A stretch of DNA of 6,656 bases. Origin: Weeksellaceae bacterium (GTDB lineage: Bacteria > Bacteroidota > Bacteroidia > Flavobacteriales > Weeksellaceae). The stretch lies in assembly GCA_022701475.1 (NCBI GenBank), contig JAKOOI010000186.1:1-6656 (forward strand), written 5' to 3'. Position numbers and translations under genes: made by a program. The notes below the pieces were generated by a model. That model searched no databases and was not told the origin of the DNA. It was given only the letters and a program-made list of their open reading frames with translations. Below, one piece after another: positions 1 through 6,017 of the stretch (position 1 is the first letter of the stretch; the number at the start of each line of letters is the position of its first letter).

Positions 1-379
1 CTGCTCCGTTCTCCATATCATTCACTGGCATACCATTTACCATGACAGCAATGTTCTCATTTCCAAAACCTCTAATTCTGATAGATGCATCACCAAATCC
101 ACCACCACCTTTAGTGGCATACACAGATGGAGTTGTATTTAGGATCTCAGGGAATTCCTGGTTTCCTAATCTTTCAACAATCTGAGCTTCCTTGATCGTT
201 GAAACTGCTACAGGAGTCTTTCTGTCTTTGGCAATGTCAGCAACTCCTGTCAGTACAACCTGTTCAATGTCTTTGGATCTTGTATCATTTACAGTATCCT
301 GAACCTGTTGTGCATAATAAACACTAGCCGTAGATAAGGTGATTATCGCAGTTAGCATTGATTTGTTGATTAATTTCAT
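1..379 (-). CDS. TonB-dependent outer-membrane receptor, N-terminal part (runs off the left edge)
   Basis: Translating the minus strand from the ATG at 379 gives 126 codons with no stop, open at the window edge. Residues 1-23 form a signal peptide (MKLINKSMLTAIIT start, likely cut after YYA and before QQ). Residues 38-44 (IEQVVLT) look like the TonB-box region usual in Bacteroidota receptors. From about residue 52 comes the plug domain: KTPVAVSTI, then PEILNTTPSVYA, a glycine run GGGGFGDASIRIRGFG and IAVMVNGMPVND, all hallmark plug segments. No carboxypeptidase-D-like domain precedes the plug, so this is not the usual SusC layout. In the family the plug sits inside a 22-strand barrel that imports siderophores, cobalamin, glycans or other large ligands using ExbBD-TonB energy; the ligand cannot be told from this fragment. 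All five arginines are AGA, unlike the mixed arginine codons of nadC, which hints at higher expression. Family certain, substrate unknown. Confidence 0.94.
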   Translation of the reverse strand, partial: MKLINKSMLTAIITLSTASVYYAQQVQDTVNDTRSKDIEQVVLTGVADIAKDRKTPVAVSTIKEAQIVERLGNQEFPEILNTTPSVYATKGGGGFGDASIRIRGFGNENIAVMVNGMPVNDMENGA

Positions 380-412
380 AATCGTTAGTAATAGTTAGAT
401 TTAAATTTTCTG

Positions 413-440
413 CAAAATTGAGGAAATAAATTTTAACTAA
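413..440 (-). promoter_or_regulatory. possible flavobacterial promoter of the TonB receptor
   Basis: Read on the minus strand, CAATTTTG (420 to 413) differs from the Bacteroidota -7 consensus TANNTTTG only in its first base, and it is followed by GCAG. A TTA (440 to 438) lies 17 bases upstream, where the consensus has TTG. The box ends 33 bases before the ATG at 379, giving a plausible leader of about 25-30 bases. The region is AT-rich, so chance matches are likely; this is a candidate only. Confidence 0.35.
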
Positions 441-458
441 TATTAACTTTATGTTAAT
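433..458. promoter_or_regulatory. 10-base-phased TTAAC elements and 6-5-6 inverted repeat
   Basis: On the plus strand TTAAC occurs at 433-437 and 443-447, and its inverse GTTAA at 453-457, so the starts are exactly 10 bases apart. The last two form the inverted repeat ATTAAC-TTTAT-GTTAAT (442-458). The cluster overlaps and lies just upstream of the putative -33 position of the TonB receptor promoter, where an operator or activator site would be placed. It may simply reflect AT-rich sequence; no known regulator motif was recognised. Confidence 0.25.
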
Positions 459-466
459 TTTTACTG

Positions 467-481
467 AATCTTAATAAGATT
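467..481. repeat. short perfect palindrome in the nadC/TonB receptor intergenic region
   Basis: AATCTT-AAT-AAGATT is a perfect 6-3-6 inverted repeat about 90 bases upstream of the receptor start. It has no adjoining T-tract beyond a few bases, so it is not a convincing terminator. It could be a protein-binding site. A second short palindrome, CAATGCATTG, lies at 497-506. Function unknown. Confidence 0.25.
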
Positions 482-530
482 TAATAAATTGATTTACAAT
501 GCATTGAATAATAATTGAGAATTCACATGA

Positions 531-554
531 AAAAAATCACATTATTGATTTTTT
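531..554 (-). terminator. AT-rich hairpin, possible terminator of the nitroreductase-nadB-nadC operon
   Basis: AAAAAATCA (531-539) and TGATTTTTT (546-554) form a perfect 9-base-pair stem with a 6-base loop. It lies 35 bases past the nadC stop. In the minus-strand transcript the stem ends in a run of Us, as in an intrinsic terminator, but because both arms carry A or T runs it could act in either direction. The stem has only two G-C pairs, so it would be weak. Confidence 0.45.
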
Positions 555-589
555 AACAGAATATAATTATTACTATTGAAAATTCAACT

Positions 590-1450
590 TTATTTCACTG
601 CTTTGAGGCTCAAATCCATATTGTCGGCAGAATGGGTAAGGGCTCCTGCAGAGATGTAAGTGACACCTGTGGAGGCAATTTCCTTCAGCTGATCCCGGGT
701 GATTCCGCCGGAAGCTTCGGTTTCGCATGAACCATTCACCATCTGTACTGCTTTGGCCATGGTAGCCGTATCCATATTATCGAGCATAATCCTGTCAACC
801 TTTGCTTTGATGGCTTCTTTCACTTCCTCCAGGTTGCGGGTTTCCACTTCGATCTTCAGCTTTTTCTTATTTTTTTTGATATAGTCCTTTGCCATTTTTA
901 CGGCATTGGTAATGCTTCCGTTATAGTCGATATGGTTGTCTTTCAGCATGATCATGTCATACAACCCGTACCGGTGATTGGTTCCGCCGCCGATGGCCAC
1001 GGCCCATTTTTCACAGACCCTGAAATTAGGGGTGGTTTTCCGGGTATCCAAAAGCTTGGTCTTGGTTCCGACCAATCTGGAATCCCAGTCGTGGGTAAGG
1101 GTAGCGATACCGCTCATGCGCTGCATACAGTTCAGCACCAGCCTTTCCGTAGAAAGAATCGACCTTGCGCTTCCTGTTACGATAAAGGCAACATCTCCGG
1201 TTTTCACAGCATCACCGTCCTTTACAAAGGTTTCTACTTTGAGGTTTTTGTCAAAGGCTGTGAAAATAATTTCGGCCAGTTCAACACCGGCCAGGATGCA
1301 GTTCTGTTTTACCAGAAGCTTTGCGCTTTGTTCCAAATCTTTAGGTATGGTGGAAAGCGTAGAATGATCCCCATCCTGAATATCTTCTTCCAGTGCATTT
1401 TTGATGAACTGCTTTAATGATTTATCGGTAACATAGGCCGGTCTTTTCAT
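590..1450 (-). CDS. nadC: nicotinate-nucleotide (quinolinate) phosphoribosyltransferase, decarboxylating
   Basis: Cytoplasmic type II phosphoribosyltransferase that joins quinolinate with PRPP and releases CO2, pyrophosphate and nicotinate mononucleotide, the third step of de novo NAD synthesis (EC 2.4.2.19). The 286 residues match the family's usual length. The N-terminal part (about 1-115) carries the α/β-sandwich with AGVELAEIIF and ERLVLN (R103). The barrel part holds the signature residues: TRKTTP (R137, K138) at 136-141, HR at 159-160, MLKDNH (K170) at 168-173, EVE at 201-203, LDN at 223-225 and ASGGI at 246-250. These correspond to the quinolinate- and phosphate-binding residues known in the family, and all are intact. 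The ATG at 1450 follows the nadB stop by 15 bases and is the natural start (MKRPAYVTDK). It is the last gene of the apparent operon; a weak hairpin follows. Confidence 0.97.
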   Translation of the reverse strand: MKRPAYVTDKSLKQFIKNALEEDIQDGDHSTLSTIPKDLEQSAKLLVKQNCILAGVELAEIIFTAFDKNLKVETFVKDGDAVKTGDVAFIVTGSARSILSTERLVLNCMQRMSGIATLTHDWDSRLVGTKTKLLDTRKTTPNFRVCEKWAVAIGGGTNHRYGLYDMIMLKDNHIDYNGSITNAVKMAKDYIKKNKKKLKIEVETRNLEEVKEAIKAKVDRIMLDNMDTATMAKAVQMVNGSCETEASGGITRDQLKEIASTGVTYISAGALTHSADNMDLSLKAVK

Positions 1451-1465
1451 ATCCTGTATGCTTTT

Positions 1466-3037
1466 TTAAGCTAAATCTTTATTGTAAAATGCGCCTTTGT
1501 TCTCGGTCATCTCCATAGACTGGGTAATGATGAGGTGGGCTACGGTGGTTAAGTTTCTCAATTCGGAAAGCTGGGGCGAAAGAATGGAATAGTGGTAAAT
1601 CTCATCTACGGCTGCTGCAATCTCCTGGTGTTTCTGCAGGGCCATGTTCAGACGGCGGTTGCTCCGCACAATGCCTACCAGGTCGCTCATCATTTCCTGA
1701 AGCTGTTTCCTGAGGTACGAAACAATCACCATTTCATCCATGATCTTCATGCCTTCTTCATTCCATTCCGGAACCGCTTTCAGGTCATCGAAGTTAAAAT
1801 GGTTTTCATTGAGCAGCTCTACGGTTTTCATGGCAGCATTGTGCCCGAATACCAAGCCTTCCAGCAGGGAATTCGAAGCCAGCCGGTTGGCACCATGAAG
1901 CCCGGAATTGGTACATTCGCCTACGGCAAAAAGGTTCCTTATGGAAGACTGCCCGTCACGGTCCACTTCGATACCGCCCATCAGGTAGTGGCAGGCCGGA
2001 ACTACGGGAATCAGCTGGGTAAAAGGGTCAATCCCTTCTTTCCTGCATTTTTTATAGATATTCGGAAAGTGTTCCAGGAATTTCTGCTGGCTCATGTCGC
2101 GGCAGTCGAGCCCTACATATTCATCACCGGTGATTTTCATTTCCGCATCAATGGCCCGTGCTACGATATCGCGGGAAGCCAGTTCCTCACGCTCATCATA
2201 TTTATGCATGAATTTTTCGCCTCTTTTGGTTCTCAGCTTAGCCCCGTCTCCGCGTACCGCCTCTGAAATCAGAAATAGCATGCCGTCTATTTTGCTGTAC
2301 AGGGCAGTAGGATGGAACTGGTAATACTGCATATTGGATACCTTCCCCTTAGCGCGGGCAACGAAAGCAATACCGTCGCCGGTGGCAATCGTCGGGTTGG
2401 TGGTGTTTTTATAGACATGCCCGGCGCCTCCGGTGGCAGCCAGCGTTATCTTCGAGGTGATTTTCTTGATTTTTTTTGATTTCTCATCCAGGATGTAGGC
2501 ACCATAACAGTGGATGTCTCCTTCATTAAGCTCTTTTCCCGGAACGTGGTGCTGGGTGATGATATCGATCACATAATGATGATCCAGAATCTCAATGTTT
2601 TCACTCTTATTGGCGGTTTCCAGCAAGGCCCTCTCAATTTCAAATCCGGTGATGTCTTTGTGGTGGACAATCCTGTTTTCGGTATGACCACCTTCTCTGC
2701 CTAAGGCGAATTCGCCGTTTTTCATATCAAAATTGGCACCCCATTCCACAATTTCATTGAATCTGGCCGGTGCTTCCTTCACGACCATTTCCACCACATC
2801 CCTTTTGTTTTCGCCGTCTCCGGCACGCATGGTATCTTCTATATGTTTGTCGAAATTATCGTTTTTGGAATCGGTGACTACCGCAAGGCCGCCCTGGGCG
2901 TATTTGGTGTTGCTCTCGTCTTCGTCGGACTTGGTAACGATGATGATTTTTGCATCAGGAAGCTGTTCCGAAATTTTAATGGCATAGGAAAGTCCCGAAA
3001 TTCCGGAACCGATTACTAATACATCCGCTTTTATCAT
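1466..3037 (-). CDS. nadB: L-aspartate oxidase
   Basis: FAD enzyme that oxidises L-aspartate to iminoaspartate, the first step of bacterial de novo NAD synthesis (EC 1.4.3.16), using oxygen or fumarate as acceptor. It belongs to the succinate dehydrogenase/fumarate reductase flavoprotein family. Visible features: the Rossmann motif GSGISG at 10-15, YAQGG at 46-50, REGGH at 114-118, ATGGAGHVY at 201-209, QFHPTAL at 240-246, SEAVRGDGA at 258-266, SRDIVARAI at 288-296, ACHY at 348-351, GLHGANRLASNSLLE at 379-393, and a C-terminal helical part with ELRNLTTVAHLI near 492-503. By alignment from memory to E. coli NadB, the active-site Glu, His, Arg and His correspond to E115, H242, R289 and H350, so the enzyme should be active. 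At 523 residues it is slightly shorter than E. coli NadB (540), missing only the tail after GAFYNKDLA. It is 29 bases from the nitroreductase and 15 from nadC, so probably co-transcribed. nadA is not in the window. Confidence 0.97.
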   Translation of the reverse strand: MIKADVLVIGSGISGLSYAIKISEQLPDAKIIIVTKSDEDESNTKYAQGGLAVVTDSKNDNFDKHIEDTMRAGDGENKRDVVEMVVKEAPARFNEIVEWGANFDMKNGEFALGREGGHTENRIVHHKDITGFEIERALLETANKSENIEILDHHYVIDIITQHHVPGKELNEGDIHCYGAYILDEKSKKIKKITSKITLAATGGAGHVYKNTTNPTIATGDGIAFVARAKGKVSNMQYYQFHPTALYSKIDGMLFLISEAVRGDGAKLRTKRGEKFMHKYDEREELASRDIVARAIDAEMKITGDEYVGLDCRDMSQQKFLEHFPNIYKKCRKEGIDPFTQLIPVVPACHYLMGGIEVDRDGQSSIRNLFAVGECTNSGLHGANRLASNSLLEGLVFGHNAAMKTVELLNENHFNFDDLKAVPEWNEEGMKIMDEMVIVSYLRKQLQEMMSDLVGIVRSNRRLNMALQKHQEIAAAVDEIYHYSILSPQLSELRNLTTVAHLIITQSMEMTENKGAFYNKDLA

Positions 3038-3066
3038 TAGGCTTAGTTTAGGTACAATCTCAATAT

Positions 3067-3693
3067 TTAAATAAATGTAAACAATTTTTCGTTTGGTTTC
3101 CTTACTTTTTTCAGATATTGGAAATGATCTTCTTCCGAACGGTATCCCAAAGCAAGGGTAACGGTGACTTTCTCGGTTTCAGGATCGGTTTCCAGGAGTT
3201 CCTCGATGACGTCCTGGCGAAACCCTTCCATAGGGCAGGTATCTACATTTTCAAGAGCGGCAGCATACATCAGGTTGGCCAGTACAATATAGGATTGTTT
3301 TTCCGCCCAGTGAAAAAGCTCGTCCCGGCTTTTCTGATCGATATGCTGGCTGATGCTTTTCCGGAAAGGATCCAGCGATTCAGCCGGCACGCCCCTTACT
3401 TCGGAAATATGTCTGAAATATCCGTCAACATAGTTTTCTTCGAGCATCTTTTTAGAAACCAGTACAATCAGATGGGAGCAGGTGGAGATCTGTGACGGAT
3501 TATAGAAAGCAGGGATCAGCTTCTGTTTCATTGTTTTGCTTTCCACCACCAGTATCTTATAGGGCTGAAGGCCCAGGGAACTTGCCGAGAGTTTTCCCGA
3601 TTCCAGAATAGGGTAGAGGATCTCTTGAGGAATAATTTCCCCGTTAAATTTCTTTACAGAATATCTTCTGCCCAAGGCCTCCAAATAATTCAT
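3067..3693 (-). CDS. NfsB-like NAD(P)H-dependent nitroreductase family protein
   Basis: A 208-residue FMN flavoprotein of the nitroreductase superfamily, closest in pattern to E. coli NfsB-type enzymes, which use NAD(P)H to reduce nitro compounds or quinones in the cytoplasm as homodimers. Seen in the sequence: the N-terminal RRYSVKKF (9-16), where family members contact the FMN phosphate; SASSLGLQPYKILVV (36-50); a helical middle; ANLMYAAALENVDTCPMEGF (139-158), matching the AALGLDAVPIEGF stretch of NfsB; and ALGYRSEEDHFQ (181-192) followed by a K-V-R-K-P segment near the C-terminus. No domain is missing. The ATG at 3693 places the conserved RYS motif at the usual distance, so it is the likely start. 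It is the first gene of a probable operon with nadB and nadC. The physiological substrate is unknown; a role linked to NAD redox balance is only an inference from context. Confidence 0.92.
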   Translation of the reverse strand: MNYLEALGRRYSVKKFNGEIIPQEILYPILESGKLSASSLGLQPYKILVVESKTMKQKLIPAFYNPSQISTCSHLIVLVSKKMLEENYVDGYFRHISEVRGVPAESLDPFRKSISQHIDQKSRDELFHWAEKQSYIVLANLMYAAALENVDTCPMEGFRQDVIEELLETDPETEKVTVTLALGYRSEEDHFQYLKKVRKPNEKLFTFI

Positions 3694-3739
3694 ATCACAA
3701 ATGTAAGAATAGAATACGAATTAACCGGGCCGAAAGGGA

Positions 3740-3747
3740 CAAAATTA
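3740..3747 (-). promoter_or_regulatory. candidate -7 box for the nitroreductase-nadB-nadC operon
   Basis: On the minus strand, TAATTTTG (3747 to 3740) is an exact match to the Bacteroidota -7 consensus TANNTTTG. It lies 46 bases before the nitroreductase ATG, leaving a leader of roughly 40 bases, and just downstream of the preceding gene's terminator. No TTG is found at the expected -33 spacing; that place is occupied by an inverted repeat. A second exact match, TACATTTG (3705 to 3698), ends only 4 bases before the ATG and would give a leaderless message. Confidence 0.4.
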
Positions 3748-3749
3748 GG

Positions 3750-3771
3750 ACAGGATGATCATACTTCCTGT
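3750..3771. promoter_or_regulatory. inverted repeat, possible operator of the nad operon
   Basis: ACAGGA (3750-3755) and TCCTGT (3766-3771) are perfect 6-base inverted arms around a 10-base spacer that itself contains the palindrome TGATCA (3756-3761). The element directly abuts the candidate -7 box at 3740-3747 and fills the spacer and -33 region. That is a typical place for a dimeric repressor or activator. It has no T-tract, so it is not a terminator. I do not recognise it as a known NAD-regulator motif. Confidence 0.35.
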
Positions 3772-3781
3772 TGTATGGCCC

Positions 3782-3816
3782 AAAAAAAGATCACTCCAAA
3801 ATATATTGAAGTGATC
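3782..3816 (-). terminator. intrinsic terminator of the lectin-domain T9SS protein gene
   Basis: In the minus-strand RNA, GATCACUUC (3816 to 3808) pairs with GGAGUGAUC (3797 to 3789), giving 9 pairs including one G-U, with a 10-base loop. Seven Us (3788 to 3782) follow at once. It lies 32 bases past the stop codon at 3849. The U-tract on the minus side is clear; the plus side lacks a comparable run, so it serves the gene at 3849-5840 and separates it from the nad operon. Confidence 0.8.
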
Positions 3817-3848
3817 CCTTTTAAAAATATATGGAATGGTTATTTATG

Positions 3849-5840
3849 TTAATCCCTGTTTTTTACCAGGATCCAGCCGGAATATTTTACCGGTGTACTC
3901 TTTTTATCGTTTTCATTCCATGAAACGGAAAACCAGTAGCTTCCGGTAGGAACTTTTCTTCCGCCTACCGTTCCGTCCCATTTGTAGCGGTTCAGTTTAC
4001 TGGCGCTGTGCATCTGTGTCCCGTAACGGTCGAATACACTGAATACCAGGTTTTGTTTTGAAGCCAGCGCAGAATAATCGATGCCGTCATTGACGCCGTC
4101 GCCGTTCGGTGTGATAACGTTGATAAGGTTAGGCACCACAACAGTAACGGTAATCGGCTCGCAGTTGTAAGCATCTCTTACATACACCTTAACATCTCCT
4201 CTCGGTACATTTTTGAATTCACTGGAATCCTGCCAGTTGATTCCGTCAATAGAGTATTTATAAGGCGCTGTTCCTCCGTTAACATTAACCGTAACGGTGT
4301 TGCTGGAAATATCCACACTGGAGATCACAGGCTGTTGGGCAGCATATACTTTAACGGATTGGGTAACGGTGCACTGTCCGCTCTTCAGTTTCACCCAATA
4401 GGTTCCTACGCCTGCATTGGTAATCGTTTGTGAGGTAGCGCCGGTGCTCCATTCGTAGCTGGTAAATCCGGGACCTGCGTCCAGGGTGGTTTTGTTTTCC
4501 ATACAGATGACCTTATCGTCCAGTATAGTGGAAAAAACAGGCGGAATGACTTCCAGGTTTACTTTGGCAATACTGAAACATCCGGCACTGTTCGTTACCC
4601 TGATGTAAACGACACCTGTAGGCGCGGTATAGGGATTCGGAACCATAATAGGATTGGTCTGGTTCTGGGCATCCGTTAAGGAAGGGTAATATTTCTTGGT
4701 AATTCCGGTAGCAGTACTTACCGGGGCCGTAGTCAGGTCAAAAATACCTTTTGACGGGGTAGCTTCCAGGAAGCAGGTTCTCAGCAGTGCATCTGTTGTC
4801 GTAACAACAGGCGCGACTTTAAGGGCGATGGTGGCGTCATTATTATCACATAATACCGAAGTAGGATCTTTGATGACTACTGAAATATTGGTATCTGCAC
4901 TATACTGGAAATTTGCCGGATTGGCAATCGGGGTTCCGCTTCCGGTAATGTAATAAGTGAAGTTATAACTGGAAGGGCTTGCCGTGAGCTGTGAATTGAG
5001 CTGGGTAAGGTCAACGGTAGCCATTCCGGTAGCCTCAGGACAGATGTTTTTTGTAATGGCAGCCGTCAGCAAAGGGACTTTGTCAACAAAAACCTTTACA
5101 TTCTTAATGGAATGTCTTGACCGGTTCCCTCCTGTCGAGGCCGAGAACCCGAAATATCCTACGGTCATGGCAGCGGCAGCTCCTGCAGGGGCAAAAGACT
5201 GGTTGCAGATCAGGGTACCGTTGATGGTGATCCTGATGATCCAGTTAGCCGGAGCGGCGGGATCTACCTGGGCATTTACTTCTACATGTTTATAGTTGGT
5301 TCCCTGAAAAGGAAGGGAAGTATTCATATCAGGTGAATGAAAGGAGCTTCCGGGGGTATTGAAGAATTCCACATTGTTGGTATCGGTTGTATTTGTAATC
5401 TGTCCGTAACCAACGTGTACCTTACTCATCACTGCTGTCGTGGTATTGTTGTATGTGTCGAATCCTACTACAAGGCCTATGGCATTCTGTGAAACCCCAA
5501 GGCCTGAACCGAGGACGCTGGCAACCGGTGGATTGGCAAGGTACCAGAAAGCAAGGCCGTCACCGTTGGCCGTCTGATTGGAATCCATTCTGAAATCGAA
5601 TTCCACCCTCCATTTATCGCAGTATTTCAGGTTGATGGGATCGTTCAGTCGTATTGATCCGGACTGGTTATTGGTATCCGGGGTAAGCTGGACAAAATCC
5701 GTATTCACAGTGGTAGGTGAGACCATGGTCCATCCTGTAGTACTTACCGGATTTCCGGCAAGCTGATAGGTCTGTGCGGAAACAGGACTGGAAATAACGC
5801 AAATAAGAATGAAAAGTAATAATAGGTAGTTTTTTTTCAT
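3849..5840 (-). CDS. T9SS type B sorting domain protein with L-type lectin domain
   Basis: A 663-residue exported protein, probably a cell-surface or secreted carbohydrate-binding adhesin. Signal peptide at 1-22 (MKKNYLLLLFILICVISSPVSA, cut before Q23). About 24-253 is an L-type lectin fold: GDGLAFW at 93-99, VGFDTYNN at 125-132, and GYFGFSASTGG with RHSIKNV at 228-248. Two flavobacterial repeats follow (about 258-345 and 346-433, each with a Cys and a DLT motif), then an Ig/PKD-like segment (434-500, LDAGPGF..YEWSTGA), an SprB-like repeat (503-568, GTAPYKYSIDGINWQ) and the CHU_C/type B sorting domain (573-663, NVITPNGDGVND...GWILVKNRD). The type B domain targets proteins for export through the outer membrane by T9SS. 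The frame extends to a TTG at 5867, but the ATG at 5840 begins a normal signal peptide and is preferred. Its own terminator follows. The upstream neighbour is a paralogue. The ligand is unknown. Confidence 0.93.
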   Translation of the reverse strand: MKKNYLLLLFILICVISSPVSAQTYQLAGNPVSTTGWTMVSPTTVNTDFVQLTPDTNNQSGSIRLNDPINLKYCDKWRVEFDFRMDSNQTANGDGLAFWYLANPPVASVLGSGLGVSQNAIGLVVGFDTYNNTTTAVMSKVHVGYGQITNTTDTNNVEFFNTPGSSFHSPDMNTSLPFQGTNYKHVEVNAQVDPAAPANWIIRITINGTLICNQSFAPAGAAAAMTVGYFGFSASTGGNRSRHSIKNVKVFVDKVPLLTAAITKNICPEATGMATVDLTQLNSQLTASPSSYNFTYYITGSGTPIANPANFQYSADTNISVVIKDPTSVLCDNNDATIALKVAPVVTTTDALLRTCFLEATPSKGIFDLTTAPVSTATGITKKYYPSLTDAQNQTNPIMVPNPYTAPTGVVYIRVTNSAGCFSIAKVNLEVIPPVFSTILDDKVICMENKTTLDAGPGFTSYEWSTGATSQTITNAGVGTYWVKLKSGQCTVTQSVKVYAAQQPVISSVDISSNTVTVNVNGGTAPYKYSIDGINWQDSSEFKNVPRGDVKVYVRDAYNCEPITVTVVVPNLINVITPNGDGVNDGIDYSALASKQNLVFSVFDRYGTQMHSASKLNRYKWDGTVGGRKVPTGSYWFSVSWNENDKKSTPVKYSGWILVKNRD

Positions 5841-5973
5841 TTGATAACGTTTATAGGTTGTTTTCAAAATTTAACAGGTTTTACAGTTGATATAGTTTTT
5901 AAAAAAGATGTCCGGTGTAATGTATCGGATTGTAACAGGTAACGCATTTCGTTAAGACAGTCTCCCGTATACG

Positions 5974-6007
5974 AAATAAAAAGACCATCCGGAAGCCGGA
6001 TGATCTT
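5974..6007 (-). terminator. intrinsic terminator of the upstream T9SS type B protein gene
   Basis: In the minus-strand RNA, AAGAUCAUCCGG (6007 to 5996) pairs over all 12 bases with CCGGAUGGUCUU (5992 to 5981), with one G-U and a 3-base loop, followed by UUUAUUU. On the plus strand that G-U would be a C-A mismatch, so the structure fits minus-strand transcription. It lies only 10 bases past the stop at 6018. It isolates the downstream paralogue, which therefore needs its own promoter in 5841-5970; only a weak AAATTTTG (5872 to 5865) is visible there. Confidence 0.87.
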
Positions 6008-6017
6008 TCACTGTATT

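Noticed and set aside
527..556. Tiny plus-strand frame MKKITLLIF-stop resembling the start of a signal peptide
   Set aside because: Its bases are almost entirely the two arms of the AT-rich hairpin at 531-554, and no continuing frame follows. It is better explained as part of the terminator-like structure.
576..589. Short inverted repeat TTGAA/TTCAA just after nadC
   Set aside because: The stem is 5 pairs of mostly A-T with a 2-base loop and no T-tract, so it is not a credible terminator.
1592..2266. 224-codon open frame on the plus strand inside nadB
   Set aside because: It lies wholly antisense to a clear, intact nadB, its translation has no recognisable motif, and it is explained by codon bias of the opposite strand. 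The same holds for the other plus-strand frames at 699-1417, 2094-2987, 3118-3495, 4696-5295, 5578-5766 and 6000-6422.
3698..3705. Second exact -7 box (TACATTTG) before the nitroreductase
   Set aside because: It ends only 4 bases before the ATG and would force a leaderless message; the box at 3740-3747 gives a normal leader. It is kept only as an alternative.
3992..4174. 60-codon minus-strand frame within the lectin-domain gene
   Set aside because: It is a shifted frame inside the sorting domain of an intact gene and shows no protein motif.
5841..5867. N-terminal extension of the lectin-domain protein from a TTG start (MKTTYKRYQ)
   Set aside because: The ATG at 5840 starts a textbook signal peptide (MKKNYLLLLF); the extension would put a non-hydrophobic stretch ahead of it and uses a rare start codon.
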